64,000 bases of DNA from an uncultured Coriobacteriales bacterium (GTDB lineage Bacteria > Actinomycetota > Coriobacteriia > Coriobacteriales > UMGS124), in NCBI GenBank assembly GCA_934636245.1, contig CAKUAI010000004.1, forward strand, positions 62,001 to 126,000, written 5' to 3'. Under the pieces are notes generated by a model. That model saw nothing but the letters and a program-made list of their open reading frames with translations. It was not told where the DNA came from and ran no database searches. How positions within the stretch are numbered: position 1 is the first letter of the stretch; every line of letters starts with the position of its first letter. A program made the translations under genes and the position numbers. Positions 20,223 through 28,529 of this stretch are shown here, one piece after another.

Positions 20223-20774
20223 ATGGGTCGTCTCTTCGTCGTCTCCGGTCCTGCCGGCGCAGGCAAGGGCACCATTTTGGGCCGTGTGCGCGAGCAGCGC
20301 CCCGACCTGGCGCTCAGCGTTTCCGCCACGACGCGCGCCCCGCGTGTCGGCGAGCAGGAGGGCGTCTCCTACTACTTCCTCACCGAGGAGGAGTTCCGCC
20401 GTCGCATCGACGCCGGTGACTTCCTTGAGTGGGCCAACGTCCATGGCAACCTCTACGGCACGCTGGTGAGCGAGGTTCGCTCAAGGCTTGAGGGCGCTTC
20501 GCTCATCCTGGAGATCGATCCCCAGGGTGCCATGAACGTGCGTCGCATGATGCCCGATTGCGTGCTTGTCTTCATTGCCCCACCCAGTGTGGAGGTGCTG
20601 CGCGAGCGCCTTATCGGACGTGGCTCTGAGACGCCGGAGACGCTTGCCGTGCGCTTGGCCGACGCCGAACAAGAGATGCTGACCGCCAAAGATTATGACG
20701 AGGTTGTAGTTAACGACAATCTCGACGTTGCAGTTCAGCGTTTCATGGAGATAATGAAACGTTACGAAGACTAG
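20223..20774 (+). CDS. gmk: guanylate kinase
   Basis: Phosphorylates GMP/dGMP to the diphosphate. P-loop GPAGAGKGT (residues 9-17), SATTRAPRVGE and the GNLYGT GMP-binding segment identify it. At 183 residues it is the usual size. The gene starts one base after the pyrF stop, so this purine enzyme appears to be cotranscribed with the pyrimidine operon. gmk-rpoZ pairing is common. Confidence 0.95.
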   Translation: MGRLFVVSGPAGAGKGTILGRVREQRPDLALSVSATTRAPRVGEQEGVSYYFLTEEEFRRRIDAGDFLEWANVHGNLYGTLVSEVRSRLEGASLILEIDPQGAMNVRRMMPDCVLVFIAPPSVEVLRERLIGRGSETPETLAVRLADAEQEMLTAKDYDEVVVNDNLDVAVQRFMEIMKRYED

Positions 20775-20828
20775 TAATCTTTAACCTGCAACACTCAGCC
20801 CATTCGGGCGGGTCTGGAAGGATGGATA

Positions 20829-21266
20829 ATGTCCGTAGTTGATCCCACCATTGACGAGCTGCTTGCTGTGACCGACGAGAACCGCTTCCTCCTGTGCGAG
20901 ATGGCGGCCCGCCGTGCCCGTGACATCAACGATATGATGCGCAACCAGCACAACCGCGCCGAGCAGCTTGCCGATATCGAGGATATCTCGATGTTCATGA
21001 GCGACGACGAGGGCCATGCTCCCAACCCGCTTTCCATCGCCTTCAGCGAGATTGCTCCCAAGCATGACGAGGATGGCGACCTGGAGCCGGGTTCCCTGAG
21101 CTTTGACGAACGCAACCTCAACAAGGCCCTCGGTCTTGCCGAGGCCCCCGAGGCTGAGGAAGAGGTCTCCATCGACGACCTTGTCTCTCAGATCGACGAG
21201 GCCCTCGAGGCTCAGCCCGCCGAGGCTGCCGAGGTTGCTGCCGACGACGAGCCTGCGCAGGCTTAG
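20829..21266 (+). CDS. rpoZ: RNA polymerase omega subunit (extended)
   Basis: Small subunit that stabilises RNA polymerase assembly. The conserved N-terminal half contains ENRFLLCEMAARRARDINDMM, the RpoZ core. At 145 residues it exceeds the usual 70-110. The extra C-terminal half is strongly acidic and Ala/Glu-rich, probably disordered. It follows gmk by 54 bases, which include a small GCCC/GGGC hairpin, and is followed at once by thiI. Confidence 0.85.
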   Translation: MSVVDPTIDELLAVTDENRFLLCEMAARRARDINDMMRNQHNRAEQLADIEDISMFMSDDEGHAPNPLSIAFSEIAPKHDEDGDLEPGSLSFDERNLNKALGLAEAPEAEEEVSIDDLVSQIDEALEAQPAEAAEVAADDEPAQA

Positions 21267-21268
21267 TC

Positions 21269-22513
21269 GTGGCGGCGTTTGTTTGCCTGGTCCACTATCA
21301 CGAGATCGGTCTCAAGGGAAACAATCGCAGCACGTTCGAGCATAAGTTGATCGACAACTTGCGGGCAACCCTCAAGGGGTTGCCCGTTTCGTCTGTCGAG
21401 CGCATCTCCGGACACCTGCTTGTGAGGCTTGCCCCTGCTGCCGACTATGATGCGGCCATGACTGTCTATGGGCGCATTCGCCAGACCCCTGGCGTTGCCC
21501 GCGTGTCGTTCGCTCGCTGCTGCGAGGTCTCAAGCGAGCAGTATTGCGAGGCGGCCTATCTTGAGCTTGCCGCATCCGGCGATTTCGAGAGCTTTAAGGT
21601 CGACTCGCGTCGCTCCAACACCAACATCGCCCTCAATTCGCTCGACCTCAACAGGGAGGTCGGCTCGTATCTGTGTGAGCGCTTCCCCGACAAGGTCGTG
21701 CGCATGAAGGGGCAGGACCGCACGGTCCACGTCTACGTCATCCAGGGATCGGTCTACGTGTACGTCAAGACTGACGAGGGCGTCGGTGGCCTTCCGGTCG
21801 GTTCGGCCGGCAAGGTCATCTCGCTTCTGAGCAGCGGCATCGACTCCCCGGTTGCTTCCTGGCGCATGCTGCGTCGAGGGGCGATTGTCGTGGGCCTGCA
21901 CTTCTCGGGTCGTCCCCAGACCTCCGATACGAGCGAGTGGCTTGTGCAGGACATCATCGAGAAGCTGTCGCCTGCCGGCGGCTTCGGAAGGCTCTACGTG
22001 GTACCGTTCGGCGACATTCAGCGCCGCATTGCCCGCGCCGTGCCCGACGACCTGCGCATCATCATGTATCGTCGCATGATGTTCTCGTTTGCCTGCCGCT
22101 TGTCTGCCATCGAGCATGCAAAGGCCCTGGTCACGGGCGAGAGCCTGGGCCAGGTTGCCTCTCAGACGCTTGAGAACATCATGGCGGTCGACGAGATGTC
22201 CACCATCCCCGTGTTCCGCCCGCTTATCGGCAGCGACAAGCGCGAGATTATGGCGGAGGCCGAGCGCCTCGGCACGCTCGAGATTTCCAACCAGAAAGCG
22301 GCCGACTGCTGCACGCTCTTCATGCCGCGCAGCCCTGAGACGCACGTGCGTCTCTCCGAGGCTCACGAGGTGTGGGACTCATTTGACCACGAGGCCATGC
22401 TCGATGAGATGATGGACCTGCTTGAGTACCGCAGCTTCAACTGCCCCTCGTATGTGGCTCCCAAGCAGTTCCACGAGATTCACCCCGAGCTCGCCCCTGC
22501 CTTGAAGTTTTAG
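21269..22513 (+). CDS. thiI: tRNA 4-thiouridine synthase ThiI
   Basis: Adenylates and sulfurates uridine-8 of tRNA and may donate sulfur for thiamine thiazole. The N-terminal ferredoxin-like and THUMP domains start with HYHEIGLKGNNR. The PP-loop is SSGIDSPVASW. The C-terminal CCTLFMPRSPETH is typical. The protein ends after the adenylation domain at 414 residues, so it is the short form lacking the rhodanese domain. A GTG start lies two bases after rpoZ. Confidence 0.94.
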   Translation: MAAFVCLVHYHEIGLKGNNRSTFEHKLIDNLRATLKGLPVSSVERISGHLLVRLAPAADYDAAMTVYGRIRQTPGVARVSFARCCEVSSEQYCEAAYLELAASGDFESFKVDSRRSNTNIALNSLDLNREVGSYLCERFPDKVVRMKGQDRTVHVYVIQGSVYVYVKTDEGVGGLPVGSAGKVISLLSSGIDSPVASWRMLRRGAIVVGLHFSGRPQTSDTSEWLVQDIIEKLSPAGGFGRLYVVPFGDIQRRIARAVPDDLRIIMYRRMMFSFACRLSAIEHAKALVTGESLGQVASQTLENIMAVDEMSTIPVFRPLIGSDKREIMAEAERLGTLEISNQKAADCCTLFMPRSPETHVRLSEAHEVWDSFDHEAMLDEMMDLLEYRSFNCPSYVAPKQFHEIHPELAPALKF

Positions 22514-22532
22514 CCGCTTGAGGCGCGATACG

Positions 22533-22585
22533 CGTGACGGGCGTCACACGTCGCGTGACGTAGGTCACATGTGACGTACTTGTGA
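22533..22585 (+). promoter_or_regulatory. array of CRP/FNR-like half-sites upstream of comEA
   Basis: Two palindromes of the form CGTGA-N6-TCACA occupy 22533-22548 and 22554-22569, exactly 21 bases apart. A third pair, TGTGA-N6-TGTGA, follows at 22570-22585 in direct orientation. Each palindrome differs from the CRP consensus TGTGA-N6-TCACA at one base. They are the only evident elements between thiI and the comEA leader hairpin. The regulator is not in the window. Confidence 0.55.
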
Positions 22586-22632
22586 CAAAATTAATGTGTC
22601 TACCTGCTGGTTTGACACAATTGAGACAAGAC

Positions 22633-22676
22633 ACACCCCCGCCGGGAGCCGTATGGTTCGCTGTGGGGGTGTTTTG
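22633..22676 (+). terminator. terminator or attenuator between thiI and comEA
   Basis: Stem ACACCCCC (22633-22640)/GGGGGTGT (22665-22672) with an inner hairpin GAGCC-GTAT-GGTTC, then TTTTGTTGT. It ends three bases before the likely comEA start codon, and its 3' arm contains the only candidate ribosome site (GGGGGTG) for that start. Confidence 0.65.
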
Positions 22677-22678
22677 TT

Positions 22679-23908
22679 GTGGCTCAGATAAAGTCGTCTC
22701 AGTTCAAACAGATGCGTGTGGGGAGCCCTGTGGATGATTGCGGAAGCAGGGTTGATGTTGACTACGATGCGCAGACATCGGCACCCCAGGGGAGTGCGGG
22801 GGTGTCGGATGCAGGGTCGCGCCCAACGTGGGCGAACGGGGTTGATCGTCGCGAGGAGTGTTCCAAGGCCGGGCAGCCTACAAGGGGAGCCGTGGCGGTG
22901 GATCGGTCGGCTGCGAGTCAGTTTGCCGGGGGTGGGCCAGCCGCGGGTAAGCCTGCTGCGAGCCGCCCTGGCGGGAGGGGGTTTGAAGCAGACCGGTCTG
23001 CTGCGGGTCAATCCGTTTCGTTCGACTATGCCAGCCGTATGGGGACGGTGCGCGAGCGGGTACGGCAGGCGTTGAAGGTCCAGATGCCCTCGAAGCCTGT
23101 GCTGGTTGCCATAGCTGTGCTCATGGCGGTTTGCATCGTGCTCGGAGTCGTTGCGGTGCGTGGTGTGTTCGACACCGGCGTTGTCATCACGCGCGGTTCA
23201 GATTATGTGACGCAATCAAATGAAGGCGATGCGGGAACGCAGGGCGGCGTATCCGGGCCAGGCTCAGATGCGTCGCGGGCGGAATCGAGCGATGCGGGCT
23301 CCGGGGCGGATACTGCCATGGCGGAATCGGGAGGCGCAGGGGCCACTGTGACAGAGCCGCCTGCTGGTGTGGGAGCCCCGGGAGCGGGCAACTTCGATGT
23401 GAGCGTCCAATCTGTTGAGTCTACTGACGCCTCGATGACTTCGTCCTCTTCTACCAATGATGCATACATATGCATATATGTGGCTGGTAGCGTTACCAAT
23501 CCCGGCGTGTACAACCTCGCCGAGGACTCGCGCGTGTATGAGGCAATCGAAATGGCGGGCGGAGCAGCTCCTGGAGCAGATTTGACCTTCATCAACCTCG
23601 CAAAGCCCCTGGCCGATGCCGAGATGGTCTATGTTCCGGCGGAGGGGGAGGCACCGCCCGCCTCGTATGCGGCGGGTGCGGCCACGGCGTCTGCTGCAGG
23701 GGGTACCCAGGGCTCCGGGCCTGTCAACATCAACACGGCCGGCGTCGAGGAGCTCAAGACGCTCAACGGCATTGGTGACAGCCTTGCTCAGGCCATCGTC
23801 GACGACCGGGAGCGCAATGGGCCTTTTACGAGCGTCGACGATCTTGTGCGCGTGAGCGGCATCGGAGCCAAGACACTCGCGAGGTTCGTGGACAAGGTCT
23901 GCGTATGA
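22679..23908 (+). CDS. comEA: ComEA-type DNA-binding competence protein
   Basis: Membrane-anchored DNA receptor for transformation. From GTG 22679 it has 409 residues: an unusual 130-residue low-complexity cytoplasmic stretch, one transmembrane helix (about 139-162), an acidic Ser/Gly linker, an SLBB domain starting AYICIYVAGSVTNPGVYN, and a C-terminal helix-hairpin-helix pair (VNINTAGVEELKTLNGIG and VSGIGAKTLARF) that binds DNA. The start is uncertain: GTG 22730 has a GGGGAG site. The stop overlaps comEC (ATGA). Translation may be affected by the hairpin that covers its start region. Confidence 0.88.
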   Translation: MAQIKSSQFKQMRVGSPVDDCGSRVDVDYDAQTSAPQGSAGVSDAGSRPTWANGVDRREECSKAGQPTRGAVAVDRSAASQFAGGGPAAGKPAASRPGGRGFEADRSAAGQSVSFDYASRMGTVRERVRQALKVQMPSKPVLVAIAVLMAVCIVLGVVAVRGVFDTGVVITRGSDYVTQSNEGDAGTQGGVSGPGSDASRAESSDAGSGADTAMAESGGAGATVTEPPAGVGAPGAGNFDVSVQSVESTDASMTSSSSTNDAYICIYVAGSVTNPGVYNLAEDSRVYEAIEMAGGAAPGADLTFINLAKPLADAEMVYVPAEGEAPPASYAAGAATASAAGGTQGSGPVNINTAGVEELKTLNGIGDSLAQAIVDDRERNGPFTSVDDLVRVSGIGAKTLARFVDKVCV

Positions 23909-26355
23909 GGGGAGGGAGCCGCAGGAAAGATTCTGACATGCCCGTGCGGCCAACGCTTCCTGTGACGCTGCCGTGTGCCTTCTGCGTGTGGGTGGCGGTG
24001 TGGTGGGTGGGCCAGAGCTGGGATGGCGGCGTTGCCGTCCCGGTCTTGGTCGTTCCCGTCGCATCTTTGGCGATAGCTGCGCTTATGGCTGGCAAATGGT
24101 TCGGTAAGCCCGCGGCGCTCTTGTTTGCAGCGCTTGCCGCGTCATGGACCTTTGGTTTTGTAACAGCAAGCCTGCACTTTGCTCAGCAAGACGCGGCGGC
24201 TGCTGATGCCAGACGGGAGGGTGTTGCCTCGTATGCCTATGTGGTGCAGACAGACCCACGTGCGTCTTCGTACGGAAGCGTGCGTTTTTGTGCCCGAGCG
24301 GTACCCTGCGAAGGGGTGGATGCGCCGAGTTTCGACGTGTGGGTGAGCCTCAGTCTCGACTCCGAGGGCTCCCAAGAGGTCCCGCATCTGGGGGAGGTCC
24401 TCGATTTACGCGGCGCCTTCGTGAGCCTCGATCGTACGCAGGATTACGAGGCAAGTCTCTACCTGCAGGGATGCGCGCTCAAAGTCCGCGCCATCGCCGC
24501 TGACTTGCAGGGGTTCGCGGCCGGTCCGGTGGGTGCGGTCCGCTCTTTCAGGGCACAGATGCTCTCCCGTCTGGGCCCTTTGGATGAGGCGGCCCCATCT
24601 CTTATCGCGGGCGTTGCGTTTGGCGACCAGGCGGCTGTCGCGGCGAGTGGTGTTTCCGATACGTTTTCAAAACTGGGCCTCTCGCACCTTGTTGCAGTGT
24701 CGGGATCGCACCTTGCCCTGGTGGCGAGTCTCGCCTCGGCCCTTGTGGCACGCGCGCGGCTGAGGCCCTCGGTCAGGTCGACGATTCTTGTGGCGCTGCT
24801 GGCCTTCTATGTGTGCCTCACTGGTTTCCAACTCTCCGCGCTGCGTGCCTTTGTCATGTCGGCTGTGGGATTGCTGGCTGCTGTTGCTGGCAGGCGGTCG
24901 CAGGGGTTGGCATCGATCGGTCTGGCCGCACTCGTGCTTGTGCTCGTCTCCCCGGCATGCGTATTCTCCCTGGGCTTCCAACTCTCGGTAGCATCGGTTT
25001 TCGCGCTCGTCATGTTTGGCCGCCTCGCGCAATCGTGGATGGAGGTGCTCCTGCCGCGCCGTTGTCCCCAGGGGCTTATCGAGACACTCTCGCTGACGTT
25101 GCTGGCACAAGCAGCCACAATGCCCATGACCTTGCCCGTCTTTGGTACCGTGCCTGTGCTGTCGCCGCTGGCAAACGTCGTGTTTGTCCCTTTGGTAAGC
25201 ATCGTGCTGCTGGCGGGTCTTGTGTGGTGCGTGCTTGCCCCGTGGGCGCCCCCGCTCGCCGCGGCGGTTCTTTGGGTTGACCAGGCGCTCTCGGTCGTCG
25301 TCTGCCGTGCGGCGGATGGCCTGGCAGGTCTGGGTGCGGTCGCACCCGTGGTCGATTTGGGAGATGCTTCCCTTTGGGCGCCCTTCCTTGTTGCAGCGGC
25401 TCTCGTCTATGCCGTGTGGCCCAGCCCCAACCCTCGGGTGGCGCGGCGCGCGTTTGCCCTGGTGTCTGTCATGGCCGCCTTAGCCTTCACAATCGTGGTC
25501 ATCTGGCCCGTGGAGCGGATGGTCGTGCTCGATATCGGGCAAGGCGATGCTATCTTGCTGCAGTCGGGCGGGGCTGCCGTTTTGGTCGACACGGGGCCCG
25601 ACGACGCGGTGCTCGCCGCCCTTGCCCGCCAGCATGTCTGGAGGCTCGACGCGGTCATCATCACCCACACCGACCTCGACCATGCAGGCGGCCTGGCCGA
25701 GCTCGTGGGTCATGTGGGCGTCGACCGCGTGGTTTTTGCGCAAGGGGTCTGGGACAAGCTTGTGCAAGAGTCCTCCGACCTTGTGGGCGTGGTGCGGGAA
25801 GGCCTGCACGCTCAAGTGGGGCAGGTTTGCGCGGGAGACATGCTGCAGGCGCGCAACCTGACCCTTTCGGTCCTGTGGCCGGAAGGCCCGGTTGCCGGAG
25901 ACGAGAACGTCGATTCCATCGTCATGCTTGCTGCCTGGGGAAATGCGTCGGCGAGCTCGACTGCCGCTGTTTCTGCCGGAATCCCCACTGACGCGTCTCA
26001 TGCATCGAGCACCCCGTCCATGACCGCCCTGCTCACCGGCGACGCCGAGAGCGAGGTGGTCGCGCCGCTCATCGAGCGCGGTGCCGTGGGCCATGCCGAC
26101 GTGCTCAAGGTGGGTCATCACGGCTCGGCGGTCTCCACCACGCCGGAGATGGTGCGGGGTCTATCCGCGTACGTGGGGGTGGCGAGTGCCGGCAAGGACA
26201 ACTCGTACGGCCATCCTCGGCAGGAGTGCGTCGACGCGGTGCTCGAGGGAGGGGCCCGCTTTGTCTGCACAGCAACGGCCGGCGACGTCACGTTTTACCC
26301 GCAGGTCGATGCGATAAGGGTGAGTTGTGCTCGGGAGCTACCGTTTGCAGCATGA
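23905..26355 (+). CDS. comEC: ComEC/Rec2 DNA uptake channel
   Basis: Polytopic membrane protein that carries single-stranded DNA into the cell. At 816 residues it has typical length: an N-terminal OB-like DUF4131 region between hydrophobic segments, the competence domain with VAVSGSHLALVASL, many transmembrane helices, and a C-terminal metallo-beta-lactamase domain (VLDIGQGDAILLQ, ITHTDLDHAGG, VGHHGSAVSTTPE) that may process the non-transported strand. All visible metal motifs are intact, so the gene looks functional. It overlaps comEA by 4 bases. Confidence 0.95.
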   Translation: MRGGSRRKDSDMPVRPTLPVTLPCAFCVWVAVWWVGQSWDGGVAVPVLVVPVASLAIAALMAGKWFGKPAALLFAALAASWTFGFVTASLHFAQQDAAAADARREGVASYAYVVQTDPRASSYGSVRFCARAVPCEGVDAPSFDVWVSLSLDSEGSQEVPHLGEVLDLRGAFVSLDRTQDYEASLYLQGCALKVRAIAADLQGFAAGPVGAVRSFRAQMLSRLGPLDEAAPSLIAGVAFGDQAAVAASGVSDTFSKLGLSHLVAVSGSHLALVASLASALVARARLRPSVRSTILVALLAFYVCLTGFQLSALRAFVMSAVGLLAAVAGRRSQGLASIGLAALVLVLVSPACVFSLGFQLSVASVFALVMFGRLAQSWMEVLLPRRCPQGLIETLSLTLLAQAATMPMTLPVFGTVPVLSPLANVVFVPLVSIVLLAGLVWCVLAPWAPPLAAAVLWVDQALSVVVCRAADGLAGLGAVAPVVDLGDASLWAPFLVAAALVYAVWPSPNPRVARRAFALVSVMAALAFTIVVIWPVERMVVLDIGQGDAILLQSGGAAVLVDTGPDDAVLAALARQHVWRLDAVIITHTDLDHAGGLAELVGHVGVDRVVFAQGVWDKLVQESSDLVGVVREGLHAQVGQVCAGDMLQARNLTLSVLWPEGPVAGDENVDSIVMLAAWGNASASSTAAVSAGIPTDASHASSTPSMTALLTGDAESEVVAPLIERGAVGHADVLKVGHHGSAVSTTPEMVRGLSAYVGVASAGKDNSYGHPRQECVDAVLEGGARFVCTATAGDVTFYPQVDAIRVSCARELPFAA

Positions 26356-26360
26356 CGATG

Positions 26361-26369
26361 TGGTAGCCT
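26361..26369 (+). promoter_or_regulatory. possible extended -10 promoter for holA
   Basis: TGGTAGCCT just after comEC, followed by a leader of about 85 bases. It belongs to the TGnTAnnnT series seen before other genes. No -35 is placed. Confidence 0.3.
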
Positions 26370-26459
26370 GTGGCACACCGCGCACGGTATGTCGGCCTGG
26401 GTCGGTGCGATTCGGGCGATGCGCGCGTTAGACTGTAACGTTTTCAAAAGGGGAGTCCT

Positions 26460-27458
26460 GTGGCCAAGTCTGAGCCCGCCGCCCTGCTTGCGGCATATGT
26501 CACGGTAGGCACCGACGAGCTCAAGGCCTGCCGCGTGTTCGAGCGGATGGACAAGCGCCTCGAGGAGGCCGGCGGCGACCTCGACTTCGACCGCGAGGTC
26601 TTCGCCGGCGACAAGCTCGATGACCCGGCGCTTCTGCGTTCCTCACTCGACGTGCTGCCCTTCACCTCGGAGATGCGCCTCGTGGTGCTGCACGACGTGG
26701 ACAAGGCCCCCAAACCCGTGACCGAGGCCATCGTCTCCTACCTGGAGAACCCAAACCCCACCACGGTGTTGCTCATGAGCGCCTCCAAGCTTGCCAAGAC
26801 CACCCGTCTCTACAAGGCGGTCGCGAAGTTCGGCGCCGGCGCGATCATCGACTGCGCCCCCAAGAAGGCCCGCGACCTCGTGCCGCAGGTTGTGGACATG
26901 GGTCGCTCGCATGGCCTGGCCCTCGACTTCGAGGCGGCGCAGAAGCTTGTGAGCCTGCTGGGCGAGTCCACGATGCTCATCGACAACGAGCTGCGCAAAC
27001 TCGCGGGGATGTTTCCGCAGGCACGCATCGGCGCAGCGCAGGTCGAGGCCAACGTCAGCCGCGTCGCCCCGTTTAAGCCCTGGGACTTCACCGACCAGGT
27101 CATGAAGCGCGACGCCCGCGCCGCCATGGAGATCTTCGCCCAGATTCCCTCGGGCGACCTCTACGGCCTCTTCCTGCAGACGGTCTCGACTCTGCGCGAG
27201 CTTCTGTGCGCCAAGGTGCTCGACGGCAGCGGGCGGGTAGGCGAGCTCGGCGAGCGCGTGGGGGAGTTGCGTGGTCGCCCCGTGCAGGCCTGGCAGCTGA
27301 AGAGCCATGTGGCTTCTTCACGCAAGTACACCTTGCCTGAGCTGCGTCACGCCTTGGAGTCTGCGGCCGATTGTGACGCGGCGCTCAAGTCAAGCCCCGA
27401 CAAGGAGCTTGTTCTCACGCGCTGGCTCCTGTCGTTCCTGGCTCCCTCTGGGCGCTAG
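26460..27458 (+). CDS. holA: DNA polymerase III delta subunit
   Basis: Clamp-loader subunit that opens the sliding clamp. The N-terminal AAA+-like fold lacks functional ATPase motifs, as is normal for delta. The recognisable block is DVLPFTSEMRLVVLHDVDKAPKP, followed by LLMSASKLAKTTRLYKAV. The C-terminal collar domain ends in VLTRWLLSFLAP. It is 332 residues, with a GTG start after AAAAGGGGAG. comEC-holA adjacency is common in Gram-positives and supports the call. Confidence 0.9.
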   Translation: MAKSEPAALLAAYVTVGTDELKACRVFERMDKRLEEAGGDLDFDREVFAGDKLDDPALLRSSLDVLPFTSEMRLVVLHDVDKAPKPVTEAIVSYLENPNPTTVLLMSASKLAKTTRLYKAVAKFGAGAIIDCAPKKARDLVPQVVDMGRSHGLALDFEAAQKLVSLLGESTMLIDNELRKLAGMFPQARIGAAQVEANVSRVAPFKPWDFTDQVMKRDARAAMEIFAQIPSGDLYGLFLQTVSTLRELLCAKVLDGSGRVGELGERVGELRGRPVQAWQLKSHVASSRKYTLPELRHALESAADCDAALKSSPDKELVLTRWLLSFLAPSGR

Positions 27459-27556
27459 GGCTCACAAGCCGGCCGTTTCTGCACATCGTCCAATTGTGCG
27501 GAAGTTCTGCGCATGCAGATTATGTTGACGCACGCACGGGGTGTGTGCAATTCCCG

Positions 27557-27565
27557 TGTTATTAT
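27557..27565 (+). promoter_or_regulatory. extended -10 promoter and long leader of rpsB
   Basis: TGTTATTAT is the most AT-rich spot in the gap between holA and rpsB. It would give a leader of about 120 bases (27572-27694), long enough for ribosomal-protein autoregulation. No specific S2-binding fold is identified. Confidence 0.45.
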
Positions 27566-27694
27566 TAGAGGGTTGCCAAAAGGCAGCATTCATCATTCAC
27601 GCACGACTACTCCGGTGCTCCGGTGCCTGGCTCATACAGTCGGGTCGCATTTGGGGGTCGACATCGTGCGGAAGTCAAACCATGGAGGTTCGAA

Positions 27695-28480
27695 ATGGCT
27701 CAGATCACTATCAACACCCTTCTGAAGGCTGGCGTTCACTTCGGTCACCAGACCCGTCGTTGGTGCCCCAAGATGAAGCCCTACATCTTCGGCGAGCGCA
27801 ACGGCATCTACATCCTCGACCTGAAGCGCACCATCATCGAGGCCGACAAGGCTTACAGCTTCCTGGCCGAGACCGCTGCCAAGGGCGGCGAGATCCTCTT
27901 CGTCGGCACCAAGAAGCAGGCTCAGGAGGCCATCGCCACTGAGGCCAAGCGCGCTGGTCAGCCCTACGTCACCAACCGTTGGCTCGGCGGCATGCTCACC
28001 AACTTCGTGACCATGCGTTCCCGCGTTGCCCGTATGCAGGAGCTCGAGGCCATGGTCGAGGACGGCCGCATGGCTGCCCTCCCCAAGAAGGAGCAGGCTG
28101 TCCTGGGCAAGGAGCTCGCCAAGCTGCAGGCCAACCTCGACGGCATCCGTGATATGACCACGCTGCCCAAGGCCCTCTTCGTCGTCGACACCCGTCGCGA
28201 GGAGATTGCCATCCGCGAGGCCAACCGTCTGCACATCCCCGTTGTCGGCCTGATCGACACCAACTCCGACCCCGACGTTGTCGAGTACGGCATCCCCGCC
28301 AACGACGACGCCATCCGCTCCATCTCCATCATGACCTCCATCATGGCCGACGCCATCCTCGCCGGCAAGGGCACCACGGAGATCACCGCTGAGGAGATGG
28401 CTGCTCCCGCCGAGGCCGCTGAGCCCGTCGCTGAGGAGAAGAAGGCCCTGACCCTCGACGAGGTTCTGGCTCAGGCCTAA
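27695..28480 (+). CDS. rpsB: 30S ribosomal protein S2
   Basis: Structural protein of the small subunit. The N-terminus ITINTLLKAGVHFGHQTRRW and the blocks RWLGGMLTNF and DTNSDPDVVEYGIPANDDA are diagnostic. It has 261 residues with an acidic Ala/Glu tail. ATG 27695 is chosen since GGAGGT (27684-27689) precedes it and earlier codons lie in the leader. It forms the conserved rpsB-tsf pair. Confidence 0.98.
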   Translation: MAQITINTLLKAGVHFGHQTRRWCPKMKPYIFGERNGIYILDLKRTIIEADKAYSFLAETAAKGGEILFVGTKKQAQEAIATEAKRAGQPYVTNRWLGGMLTNFVTMRSRVARMQELEAMVEDGRMAALPKKEQAVLGKELAKLQANLDGIRDMTTLPKALFVVDTRREEIAIREANRLHIPVVGLIDTNSDPDVVEYGIPANDDAIRSISIMTSIMADAILAGKGTTEITAEEMAAPAEAAEPVAEEKKALTLDEVLAQA

Positions 28481-28529
28481 GTTTCACTGCCTTATCTGAA
28501 AGCACTGCAACTATCTCGAAAGGAAGATC

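Noticed and set aside
23461..23490. AT-rich, partly palindromic patch in comEA
   Set aside because: It encodes the conserved AYICIYVAG strand of the SLBB domain; the local composition is explained by Tyr/Ile codons.
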